Source: Craspedostauros australis (lineage: Eukaryota > Bacillariophyta > Bacillariophyceae > Mastogloiales > Achnanthaceae). From it: a stretch of DNA of 64,000 bases. Positions 11,601 to 20,427 of this stretch are shown in pieces. The DNA lies in assembly GCA_026770025.1 (NCBI GenBank), contig JAMXDE010000009.1, forward strand, positions 905,001-969,000, read 5' to 3'. The notes under the pieces were generated by a model that did not search any database, had not been told where the DNA came from, and saw only the letters and a program-made list of their open reading frames with translations. Made by a program: the position numbers and the translations under genes. The first letter of the stretch is position 1. Each line of letters begins with the position of its first letter.

Positions 11601-12297
11601 CCTCGTTGGCTGGAACGAACGCAGCATCGGTGTCATCCTCACTGGTTGTACTCGCACAATCCGACTCGCACTCTTCCATAGACACAGCGACATCTCGTCG
11701 CGCGAGCACATCATCTCCTGCCTGTCGATGTGGCGCCCTGCATCTGGTTGCTGATGATTTGCGCTTGGGACGTGTTGGCGCAGCAGCACCACCACAAGTC
11801 CCAATGGAGAACGAATTGGCCTGTGGTACAAAGGCATTCACACCTGTGTGACGTGCACCTCTGCTTATGGATGATGCGCAGTTTGGGCAAAATGGTGGCC
11901 TACTGCAGTGACTGCAGAACAGGGTCAGACATTGCTTGCAAGGCATGATACCAAAGCAGTTGGGACCCATGTAGTTGGAAGTGGGAGTTGCCATGCTGTT
12001 GTTGGGATGGAATGTAGAGTATGGTAGACCACCCACGCCTGTACCGATGTAGCTGGGGATGCAAAAGGAAGGAGGTTGTATGTTGGGAGGGACATGATGA
12101 TTCGCAACCATGGGGAGAGGAGGACTGTGAACGCTGCCATGGTGGTTTGGTCCGACATGTGCAGAGTATTGGTACGATGCGTAGTCCCCATGAGGTGGTT
12201 GGTGATAGATGGATGTGCCAGCAGTTGCTGTTTGACGCTGCACCTTTGATTGGGATGGATTGGGGTCGCTGCTCGAATCCTCGCGTGGACGGGTCAT
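8653..12297 (-). CDS. DDE-type (RNase H-fold) transposase-like protein, 1214 aa
   Basis: The frame is open from 12576, but residues before the Met at 12297 read like translated leader, so ATG 12297 (MTRPREDSSSDPNPSQ) is preferred. Around residues 117-138 is a cysteine cluster of four CxxC/CxC-type pairs (CKQC, CSHC, CPNC), a likely zinc-binding DNA-recognition module. The catalytic core pattern is D670 in AVLDHKQRILP followed by FGKNRMSLLG, D755 in FQSDNASCF, and E855 in YTEAQAGKSALDGHF. The blocks FGK-x-(G/N)xS, SDNA-x-C and E/D-x-Q-x-GK-x-xxD occur together in uncharacterised transposase-like proteins of many eukaryotes. A Lys-rich insert (KKKKKRKTTAKNKGKHK) lies between the second D and E, and the C-terminus is acidic. 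The frame is intact although the neighbouring cargo gene is decayed. The exact superfamily is not identified. Confidence 0.65.
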   Translation of the reverse strand: MTRPREDSSSDPNPSQSKVQRQTATAGTSIYHQPPHGDYASYQYSAHVGPNHHGSVHSPPLPMVANHHVPPNIQPPSFCIPSYIGTGVGGLPYSTFHPNNSMATPTSNYMGPNCFGIMPCKQCLTLFCSHCSRPPFCPNCASSISRGARHTGVNAFVPQANSFSIGTCGGAAAPTRPKRKSSATRCRAPHRQAGDDVLARRDVAVSMEECESDCASTTSEDDTDAAFVPANEGKVNRREVLQAIFEAAGISIKPLSRFHVDGFERLPRKTATGRWSLINRVWDGVCGGSTQHMFPGREPPKQLSEAMTFVRHRKQLPPVLLEQTLCHLAFWGNQELSLTARAVLAMTCDSRRCTRILAAHYSSLSKGDKVRVKLGRRTMSRTGHRRLSHAGGAILAGGQFPHADYKYRVKESSLQGVVSFLTSMFQYRPGITRSVKLAGVLFPDLPIFIRGSISEEQLFAKYKNTTDDPVGMPAFRSILTLLTRRGKCQTGLSSFYTDTLTVFMHFQSMIKRVMELLRTQNKEHQDKELASELLDEAQAIITDSDSVLSFAKWEYANKHLKVKTTTDNLHSAEFALTKGSLPFVNQACKQCADVMTFFPIRVRNFMKTATNSITGNTFELDRMAAAINLCDDALRQYMAHQVRRKVQAQKIKEEKERLKDHPDRIIAVLDHKQRILPTENQEAQKAFFGKNRMSLLGVMTIQYKNGKFEYRFIDMVMKGRNKQDHVQVAGAIKILHSTVLPKLHKGVKEVVFQSDNASCFASPALMRYMHGLNQGQVEVEYTMPEKKKKKRKTTAKNKGKHKDKAKYPPPPKINTEQSSYHDAKAASSTKAKAQQDTGTRPPKPRLQIIQWLYTEAQAGKSALDGHFGFVSRQLRLYVDSARDAKIATEGDVFKVLKAANIKGTTTLLLDLSRLGHAIICDVDGKEKAFATNRVSVRATHQIDLIDDKIQVTASSGLTHPETITQDKIDKFDILHLDVTCNDEDITEVPPAFVMDPQNIRSSQPTERRHATTTNKSTSKTDMLKRVLTSRVLEPAAAAETANCEGNATVDFPQSIRQGWAICHPDKATSRKKDPSARPATKVPSMSKQVAQIVCDAAIACRNPDTRRSAHVLHEELMAGPFLLDWEQRIKVDITYLKCFLAAPDGRAERYLENNGYLDDEECEECLNEMHELRIMASKENTQSEEAHEEQVLDDRPYDGQDADVIDGNLLPSDD

Positions 12298-12947
12298 GAT
12301 GCGATAGCGATGGTGGCTGACGGACGATGTGGGTGGGGGGAAGGCACGGATGATTCTGAATGATCTCGATGTTGGGGAGCACTGAGCGTTGCGCTGACAT
12401 TGCAGATAGGAGAACACAGCAGACAGCAACAACAACACACAACAAACCAAAATGACACATGCACATTCGTTCACAACAGCATGAGGGATGTGTTTGTGTC
12501 GAGATCGGCAGCAACAGTTCAACGGTCGCTCATTGGTGCATACGTGGTTGTGATTGGAGAATGTATGTGGAACCATCTGCGATTTTTATTCTGGCGAAAG
12601 AGTGAGTGTGACGCAGCGCCAACACAACGAGAGAGCAAGTGCAAGAGAGAGAGAGAGAGCAACAAGTGCTACATCAATCCGTCTGTCCATTCATTCTCTA
12701 TTGATTTTGTCTTTTTATTCTCGTCGATTGTAGCCTCAATTTCTCATCATTTGCATTGGCATCGTGAGAGACGATCGAGTGTGTATCATGATTACGTCCC
12801 TGGTGGCCGAACGCAACCCGGTAGAATACAATCGATCTGTTCTTCGTTGGCTGCCATTTGGAGTTGTGTTGGCTGTCGGCGCCGATCGTCTCAGATGCGA
12901 CGATTGAAGTATCCGCAGTGAATGGGCAAGAGTACAGTTGTTGGGTG

Positions 12948-13018
12948 TGCGATGTGTGGTGTGTGGTGTGTGGTGTGTGGTGTGTGGTGTGTGGTGTGTG
13001 GTGTGTGATGTGTGATGT
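12948..13018. repeat. TGTGTGG minisatellite
   Basis: About ten tandem copies of a 7-bp unit (TGTGTGG, with TGTGATG variants at the right end). Simple-sequence repeat inside the transposon. Confidence 0.85.
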
Positions 13019-13170
13019 GAGTTCGCTGGGGGCGGACATTCTGTTCTGCCTGTTGCTTTTGATTGGTGCGTCGGAGATTGGGTGGCTGGTCCATGAATCT
13101 GTCATTTGTGATCCCATCGTGTTGTTTTCTTGATTTTCGGATATACTTTGGTTCTTCGTTGTTCGTTTGT

Positions 13171-13209
13171 TAAATGTCGTTCGTCCTCGTGAGCAACAAA
13201 CGACATTTA
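13171..13209. repeat. Perfect 11-bp hairpin
   Basis: TAAATGTCGTT at 13171-13181 is the exact reverse complement of AACGACATTTA at 13199-13209, with a 17-nt loop. It sits about 870 bp upstream of the transposase start. It could be an internal inverted repeat or a protein-binding site; function unknown. Confidence 0.6.
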
Positions 13210-13337
13210 CACTGAACCATTGATGATTCCCATCCAATCAGATTTGACCGAGGTGCGCCAAATTCACAACAACAACTCCCACACCAAACCCACATTTTCG
13301 ATCAAGACACCAAAACTGGATCGGGCATCGACCAAGG

Positions 13338-16300
13338 CATGCAGTGTATTGTCGAGTATGAGACAAGTAGAAGACGCCAAGTCGATCTTCGAACCATGAT
13401 GGAACCGCAAAAGCGCAGCGCTCACAATGGTGCAGGAACGCGTCCGTGGTTCCACATATTTCAGGAGCCGCTACAATTTGTCCACTGCCGTCGCTGATCG
13501 TCAACTCTGTTGGTTGAGTCGTTGGCCTCGTGATACCAAGCGGTAGGAAATCTTGCCCCGCACCATCTCCAGCATCTGGGCCATCCGCAAACCTGCGTAA
13601 CCATCTGTATCAATTCCATGTGTATCTCCTTCCATTGGTGGAATTCGAAAAGGCCAACACCACACGGATCCGCGAGCAATTGAAAGTCAACACACAGTCT
13701 GCCGGAGTCCGGAGCCCTCGCAAGAGGATTGCGAGCAACATCAATTCGGAGCGTGTAGATCGCTCAGGCACAACCTCCCCTTTCCCATCAGCCGGACACC
13801 ATGCATTATTGCGCAATACGAATGGTTGATGCAACTGTAATGGCATAGACTCACCTCAATCGTGCATGACACTGACGATGCCCTCCAGAAGGTGCATGAC
13901 GACGGAGAGGAATTTGCATGGGTATGGATTTGGTCGGATAGAAATAGCACCAGACGTAATTGCGAAATAAAAATTGGACGACTACAAAGTAAACAATGAG
14001 GCGGAGGAGATGAGAGTGGTTCGTCCCTCCAGACGTCGAAACTGATAGAATGCGTGATGGAAACGTTCAGGTGAGGGTGCAAAAATGTTAGTGCGAAGAA
14101 TAACACGGGGTCCCTACATAGGTATGCTTTTGTTGGCATAGGAATAGCACCAGGCGGAATTGCGAAATAAAATTGGACGACTACAAAGTAGACGACAAGG
14201 CGAAGAAGATGACGCCAGTCCGGGCATGTGGCTGTCGAAACCGATGGAGTCCGTGAACGCAGCGGAAAGGGGAAGATGTTGCAACTTTATCGTGAGAAAT
14301 AAGACGAGAGAAAACGAGAATCCGGCAACACAACGCGCCGAACTAAAAATAGCACAGAGTGAATCGTATGCATTGTATTGGTGGGTGGATATGTCGGAAG
14401 CGTTGAAATCAAGGTATGGAGTTCATCCAACGGAGAGGATCGTGCAAAGGATGAATGCAGTAATGTTTGCAAATGTGCTACCCACGCAACAACATCGTAT
14501 ACCACTATTGAAAAATTCAGTCGATTGATTTGGGAGAAAATCGGGGAACCAGAAATTGGACACAGAGGGCCCAAGGCAAACAAGGAGCCGGCACGGCACA
14601 ACCCCAGGTTGCGGCTCTCACACTCCTGCGCAAGCCAGAGTGGGTATGATGGTGCTGTCGTACACTGTCTAGTGTATGAACATACCTATCGTTCAATGAT
14701 AAGAATCTAATCAGTGGATTGCTAGAGTCGGCACAAGGTGGGCACCTGCAGCATAGACACAGAATGCTACCTGGACACCATCGCCGCCGACACCAAGCGC
14801 CATGCCGAATGGAATAAGGTTCTTGAATGATCGATTCCAAATGCTCTGCTCCAAGTACAATGCAATCTCCATGATGCTGGTAACATTGTCTGGTACAACT
14901 GGACTGACTCCAAGAGCAAATGTGCTGACTTCTGCCCATGAGCTAATTGGTGACTTGCGCCATTCCCTTTCACAGTTGCGTGTAGCAATTTGTGGCTGCA
15001 CGTACCGGCGTTTGCTCCGCGTATCTGCACCATGTCCTGCGATGGTACCAATACGGCGACTATGGTTCGTCGCCAAGTGTGTCGATACGGTATCCTTGGG
15101 ATGATCACAGCTCGCTCCATCCATCCATTCGTCAATCTATCCAATACGTATGGTACTGGTATTAGTAGCATGTCGTGTCGTGTCGTGTCGTATCGGAAAG
15201 TCACGAATGTAGTTTGGAGTGTGCGCGATTTGTCGCTCGACTTGTGAATTGGGATGCGCAGTTCTCTTGCAAATGGACACCAGTTTCCGGCGCAGAGCAG
15301 TGGCTCACATTTTGCTCTCACGCGAACACCAGTCAATCGCGGCGAGAGGACGAGTACACGCCATCAATTCGAAAATGTTTGTGCTTGCGAGGAAATCGGA
15401 ACAAGCTCTCAGCCTCATCCACACTACCTCATCCGTTAGTATGGCACTATTGTTTTATTGCTCAGAACATCCCATCCATCTGCCCCGACGCTTTCCGTAC
15501 AGATGATCACCACCAGCTTCTCGTCTATCGCTCATCCAACAACCGCTGGGGGAGACAACAAATCGCATCCGCCTGTGGAACAGCGTTCACCAATCATCAA
15601 CCGCCAGTGCCATTCATGGTTGGCGCCGGCTGTTGCTTGCTCTGTGACCACCCAGACTGCCACGAACGGCCCCAGCAGACAACGGAGAATGATGACGATC
15701 AGCGAGAGCGAGTGATGATACCAAATCCATGGGCGCAAAAAAAAAATCGCACGCGCATGTCAGTATCGGTGTCGTCGCCAGGAGCAAAATTGGAGCTGTG
15801 TTTCCACAGCACCAAGAGGGATTGTTATTCGAAGCAACGCTGCTGTCAAATCAATTCAAATACCCTAAACTCAATCCACAATATGGCGTCCAAACGGTCA
15901 GCACATCGTTGTTCCTTGTCTTTGATCCACGCCAACTCTGGAGACGATAACGCACCATGGAACTGATCGTCATACCTATCTCATGAGGGTAACAATGCTG
16001 ACAATCCTCGCGCTCCAAGTCTGCCTGCGCTGCTGACCACCAAGCGCGCCTTGTGGATGCAACACCATCGTTGACGGTTGGAATTGACGGTGGAATGTTG
16101 ATTCTGCGGAAGTCAACCGATCCATCACAAGATCTAACCTGATCAGCCTCCGATGTGCAAATAATACAAATGTGGGCATGTACGATAAAAACAGATGTAT
16201 TATATGCGATACTGCTGTACTCCCCTTCTTGTGTTCAGTGCGGTACATCATTCTGTTCTCGCAGAGCCACTCCGCAGTTTTGTGGCGCTCCAGAAACGAT

Positions 16301-17337
16301 TCCGTGGGGAATGTGTATCAACAGGCACAAAGCAGTCCAGAATTCGCGAGCGCAGTATCTGATTTGGTTTTGTTCCATGCATGTTTCCACCAAAACACCA
16401 CATCTCACGTCTGTCTGTCCACCGACATCTGAAAAAGTACACAGCGATTCTTTGGGTGCGACATGAAAAAGAACCAGGAAAAGGAATGAAACGTGATCAA
16501 GAAAAGAGCAAAATGAAGCCACAAACTTCCACAACAGCAACAAGACTCCGAAATCCTCCAGAAGAGGCGCAACGAACGGCGACTCGGCAACTCAGCAACT
16601 CGAGAAGAGCACAGCAGAGCACAGCAGCGTACATCAGGAATGTGCCGTAGTCGCCACCGGCCAACTTTGATTCGCAGGATGGGAACGTTATCCTCCTGTA
16701 CCTCTCTTGTCACAGAGTCTCGTGCCCCTTGTATGCAATGAGAGACCACACGTGGAACGCGCGAGATCATGGTGCGACGAACCCGGCAGTGATCACAGTT
16801 CCCGCGCTCGCGAAGTGCAAGCAGCATCAGCAAAAGCAAAAGTAACATCCCACTATACCTGGTGGAATATACTGATAGCTCTGCACCTTCATCCCATCCT
16901 GATGTCGTATGGCACAGCGCAGTGCACGTACGTACCATCGCATGCTGGTGCAGTTTTGCTCCTCACCTATTGTTCCAAGTCCACCGCGAGAAACTGCGTG
17001 CAATCAATTGGGGCCAAAAACAGCCGAAATGTGGGCCCATTTGCACGACTGTAGACACGTCTGAGGGCGGCTTCGAGTGCCTTGCTGTGAGTCCGTCTGA
17101 GAGAGGAAAAAAGAACATTTTCGCCGCTCGCCGACGTCCAACTTGAAGACAATGACGAGTCGCATCCATGTCCGATCGAAAGCTAAAAACCTAAAGCACG
17201 GGCTACTGTGGGGAATTTCTCAACTCAAGCCCTCATAACTTATAAAATATAAAGTTTAGCAATTCTAGGAAAGTCAATCCGTCACTTTCTCATAGAGAGG
17301 AACATCATATTAAATTTATAGGGAAATCTGAGAGGAC
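13338..17337. other. Right arm of the transposon, no confident gene
   Basis: Four kilobases of overlapping short frames. A frame at 14160-14528 (without an early ATG; contains SESYALYWWVDMSEALKSRY) and a minus-strand frame at 14711-15124 (contains GMALGVGGDGVQVAF) look more protein-like than the rest, but neither is recognised and neither has clear exon boundaries. Positions 17200-17337 are AT-rich like the left subterminal region. These may be remnants of further cargo. Confidence 0.4.
13919..14320 (+). repeat. Diverged 200-bp tandem duplication
   Basis: GAAATAGCACCAGACGTAAT (13941) matches GGAATAGCACCAGGCGGAAT (14141), followed in both by TTGCGAAATAAAATTGGACG-like sequence and ACTACAAAGTA. 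Similarity continues weakly through GTCGAAAC(T/C)GAT. The period is about 200 bp, two copies, clearly diverged. Confidence 0.65.
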
Positions 17338-17374
17338 TTCCCGAGAAAGGTGTACTATTTTCGCTCAGGCGGGT
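17338..17374 (-). repeat. Right terminal inverted repeat, 37 bp
   Basis: Exact reverse complement of 3817-3853, ending ...CTCAGGCGGGT at 17374. Confidence 0.8.
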
Positions 17375-17380
17375 CATAAG
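17375..17380. repeat. Right target-site duplication (CATAAG)
   Basis: Same hexamer as 3811-3816, abutting the right inverted repeat. Confidence 0.7.
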
Positions 17381-18245
17381 TGTGCAGCAACAAAACCAAC
17401 CATCGACAGAATCACGGAAGAATAACACGCTCTACTTCGGCGGTGCACGCTTTCATCGCCTTCCAAAAGTCCACGAAGCTGTCGCCGCTTTGACCAGTCA
17501 CCCAACGAAATCGTGTTGGAAATGAGCGGGGCACAATCAGAACACCACGGAAAGAAACCAAGCAATTCAAAATCGAAATGGAATCGCTGGAACAAACAGC
17601 ATGAATGCGTTTTAATCCATCTTGTCGGATCTCTCTCGCTGAAATGCAGGAGAGGTAAAAAATGAACACATTGACAGTTCCGTAAAACTAAAAATATAGA
17701 TTGCCTCAACGTAGACTTTGTGTCTCCTTTGTCATGTGATGGTAAGGGTTCTGAATATGTGGTCGGTTTTCCAAGGATCAAGGAAAGGTTGACGTGCTTG
17801 ATTACGTAGTGCTGGTCGGCTCACTCGCCTGTAACTGCACAAAGTTACAAGCGATAACTCTCTCACGACCAGAATTGCTCAAGCACAAACCAAGAAATCC
17901 AACGGACGCGAGAAACAGTCACCCGCATGCGACCAGAGCAAGACAGCGGCAACCAGTCGTGAATTCAAATTGGCAGTATCTGAACTCGCACAGCACGAGC
18001 TTTGGTTCCGCCCCTCGGCTCGCGCCTGGGTAGGGAACCGAGTGGCGGGCTTTGTATCAACAGTTCTCACACCACAACAGCGCCTCGAACGTCGCCTACT
18101 GCATGCCATCGCTCGTATCCCATTACATTGCGTTGCAGTTCTTGAGTCTACCATAATAGTGCTGTGTAAAACATACGAATGCATATAATACCACACACAC
18201 TGATACAGGCACGCCACACCACAACGCTGTCAACAAAGTAACAGA
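17381..18245. other. Intergenic and promoter region of the glycosyltransferase gene
   Basis: No coding region supported. A TATA-like CATATAATA at about 18181-18189, some 60 bp before the ATG, could be the core promoter of the glycosyltransferase gene. Confidence 0.4.
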
Positions 18246-19937
18246 ATGAGCAAGCGAGAGCCGAAAGCCCACACCAGACAGGGGCGGAAAAGATCCAAAA
18301 AGAAGAAAGCTGTCGTCGATGACGCAAAGAAGGTCACTCTCAGCGGCGCAAAGAAGGCCGCTATCTCGCTGCTGCTCCTTGGTAGCATCATCTCATCGTT
18401 CCTGGTTGGGCAAAATCAGCTCGGGCCTTCACAGGAGGCCTCTCAGCAGCCATTTGACATGAATCTCGTGGCCGCGGAAAATGAGCCAGCTCAAATGACC
18501 CCGCCCGCTTCTCAAGAAGACACGCCATTGCCATCCCTGTCTGGCACAACAGCGCAGACATGGGACGAACCTGTCGCTCGCGTGGCCTACATGCTCAGCG
18601 TCACGAATTGCGCGCCAAAATTTACAGCGGCCCTCTACGATGCCGTGGCCGTATGGAAGCATGGGATCGAGTTGCACTCGTTTCCACGGTCCAAGTACGC
18701 CGCAGATTTCTTCGTCATCATGCATCCCTCGTTGCAGAAATCTAAATGCAGCACCGTTGTCACACATCCATCCTCGGTGGTGAATGTGAACCAAGCTAAC
18801 GGGGCAAGCGGAGGAGCACTACAGGGACAACCATCGTGGTTGATTTCCACCGTCGCGGATCTCAACATGACACTCTTGCTCAAGCCATTTCCGATTCTGC
18901 CCGATCAAATCAAGAACGGCACGTTCTTGCAAAGGGACATTGACAAGGACGGCTGCTGCGGCCACAAGGAGCTGATGAAGCTGTACGCTTACACAATGAC
19001 CAACTACACGCTGGCCATCCATCTCGATGTGGATACGCTGGTGACATCGCCTTTGGACGAACTGTTTGATGCCATTCACTTCCCGCACACTCATCCAGTC
19101 GGACAGGCCGCGCGGCAACGGTTGGAGGACGAGAAGCTGATTGCTCCGACGCACAAAGGCCGGCGTCCATTGGTGGACGTCCCAGACATTGCGGCGTTCT
19201 ACACACGTGATTACAATATGGTGCCGCCCGGTTTCGCCGAGAGGGTTGGAATGCAAGGTGGATTCTTGCTTGTGCGACCCAATCAAACAACCTACGACGA
19301 GTTACTGGACATCGTACGCTCTGGAGACTACACACGGGGCTATGGAATGAAAAATGGTTGGCGAGGAAGCGGATTTGGGGGTCACATTTGGGGCAGCCTC
19401 ACGATCCAAGGTTTGCTGGGCTACTTCTTCTGGACCCCCGAAAGGAACACGCAGAATATCGAGTTGCATCGATGCAAGTTCAACCAGATTTCGGACAATC
19501 CACGGCGTTCTACTTTCCACAGGAAGGTCCCACGCGGAACGCCCTATCCCGAAGCCAACATGACGTTCCGCGATGCCGACTGTCGGGATGGCCGCGACAA
19601 TTGCGACGATGTCCAATGCCAGACCTGGCCGATCGAGGACACGCGGCTGGTGCATTACACTGCCTGCAAGAAGCCTTGGACCTGCCCAGGTGTGCAGTAC
19701 AATGCCACGTGGAATATGGTTGGCTGTCGTGCCATGCACAGGGCTTGGTTCTTGGTGCGTCAATCACTCCAGAAGGAGATGCTGTCGCGATACCGAGAGG
19801 CCATCGGTCATACTGACTCCAATGATCGTGATGGTGTCGAAATCATCGTTCGCAACAATTCGGGCACGCACAACCCAGAGCTTCAGTTTGGATACTGCAA
19901 TGAAAAAGGACCCAAGGGGTACATTACGATGTTTTGA
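18246..19937 (+). CDS. Type II membrane glycosyltransferase (GT-A fold, DxD)
   Basis: Single-exon ORF of 563 aa. The N-terminus is strongly basic (SKREPKAHTRQGRKRSKKKK), then one hydrophobic segment at about 37-56 (AISLLLLGSIISSFLVG) makes a signal anchor, so a Golgi-type enzyme with a luminal catalytic domain is expected. The stem is followed by VARVAYMLSVTNC and a nucleotide-sugar fold. The metal-binding DxD is D261-V-D263 in LAIHLDVDTLVTSPLDEL. Further family-like blocks are GMQGGFLLVRPNQTTY (about 335) and GSGFGGHIWGSLTIQGLLGYFF (about 375), like the HxxGxxKPW region of GT8 enzymes in position. A Cys-rich C-terminal part (CRDGRDNCDDVQCQTW, ACKKPWTCPG) probably forms disulphides. N-x-T sites are present. 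Related proteins occur in stramenopiles and haptophytes. The donor and acceptor cannot be told from sequence. Confidence 0.75.
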   Translation: MSKREPKAHTRQGRKRSKKKKAVVDDAKKVTLSGAKKAAISLLLLGSIISSFLVGQNQLGPSQEASQQPFDMNLVAAENEPAQMTPPASQEDTPLPSLSGTTAQTWDEPVARVAYMLSVTNCAPKFTAALYDAVAVWKHGIELHSFPRSKYAADFFVIMHPSLQKSKCSTVVTHPSSVVNVNQANGASGGALQGQPSWLISTVADLNMTLLLKPFPILPDQIKNGTFLQRDIDKDGCCGHKELMKLYAYTMTNYTLAIHLDVDTLVTSPLDELFDAIHFPHTHPVGQAARQRLEDEKLIAPTHKGRRPLVDVPDIAAFYTRDYNMVPPGFAERVGMQGGFLLVRPNQTTYDELLDIVRSGDYTRGYGMKNGWRGSGFGGHIWGSLTIQGLLGYFFWTPERNTQNIELHRCKFNQISDNPRRSTFHRKVPRGTPYPEANMTFRDADCRDGRDNCDDVQCQTWPIEDTRLVHYTACKKPWTCPGVQYNATWNMVGCRAMHRAWFLVRQSLQKEMLSRYREAIGHTDSNDRDGVEIIVRNNSGTHNPELQFGYCNEKGPKGYITMF

Positions 19938-20427
19938 CCATCAGTTGGACTTGTCGGTGGGATTCTCTATCCATGCAGGAATGGGGAAAAAGAGCTCGCG
20001 CAATGTAAGCAGCAGCCTGGAGAAATAGAACGGGATGAGTCAAACCTACTCTATCTCAATCTACTCTGCTCTCAGCAATTGACCTCGTTCGATACTTCCA
20101 TAAAGTAAATCTATCTTCGGGCTCTCTGGTGAGACATAGCCATGAACCCACCCGAATCCGCTGTTGGCTGAATCCCGCTGTGGCATGTGCTCGTGTCCCG
20201 TTTTGTTTCTGGATTGGCGCCAAAAAATACAAACGCCGCTTCCGAAACCGACACAGAAATCCAAGATCCCCTTGCCCACACTCCGCACAACATTTGGCGC
20301 AACGTTTGGCACAACACCCCTTGTGTTTTCCACGGCGCCGGCGGACGGATCGTGTGTGAGAGCTACCTGTCGATGGACGCATTGCGCTGCTGATGGATGC
20401 AAGCGGAATACTTGTACGACAACAGTG
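19938..20427. other. Intergenic between glycosyltransferase and PIG-A
   Basis: 3' flank of the glycosyltransferase gene and presumed promoter and leader of PIG-A. No other gene seen. Confidence 0.5.

Larger units (their letters stand above)
12298..13337. other. Upstream region of the transposase ORF
   Basis: Contains the presumed leader and promoter of the minus-strand transposase ORF, a GA microsatellite near 12645-12660, the TGTGTGG minisatellite and a perfect hairpin (both listed). A short plus-strand frame from ATG 13222 (MIPIQSDLTEVRQ) runs about 60 codons, and similar-looking coding texture continues with breaks to about 13700. It may be a second decayed gene, but I cannot name it. Confidence 0.35.
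3817..17374. mobile_element. 13.6-kb TIR DNA transposon with decayed gene cargo
   Basis: The two ends carry a perfect 37-bp inverted repeat: 3817-3853 reads ACCCGCCTGAGCGAAAATAG onward, and 17338-17374 is its exact reverse complement. Immediately outside both ends is the same hexamer, CATAAG (3811-3816 and 17375-17380), as expected of a 6-bp target-site duplication. Inside are a long intact DDE-type transposase ORF (8653-12297, minus), a broken prolyl-oligopeptidase gene (5498-8338), degenerate telomere-type repeats and a 200-bp tandem duplication. No DNA polymerase B, packaging ATPase or capsid-like ORF is visible, so it is not a Polinton, although those also make 6-bp duplications. I do not recognise the terminal sequence as a named superfamily. 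That the long ORF mobilises this element is inferred from its central position. Confidence 0.72.

Noticed and set aside
12298-12576. N-terminal 93 residues of the transposase frame, including a hydrophobic segment
   Set aside because: Likely translated leader; a membrane segment would be odd for a transposase, and a good ATG follows at 12297.
15175-15966. 263-aa plus-strand frame in the transposon right arm
   Set aside because: Random-looking composition, many Cys/His without pattern, no recognisable family and a non-conserved start.
3817-17374. Polinton/Maverick interpretation of the TIR element
   Set aside because: The 6-bp duplication and size are suggestive, but TIRs are only 37 bp and no DNA polymerase B, retroviral-type integrase, packaging ATPase or capsid ORF is visible.
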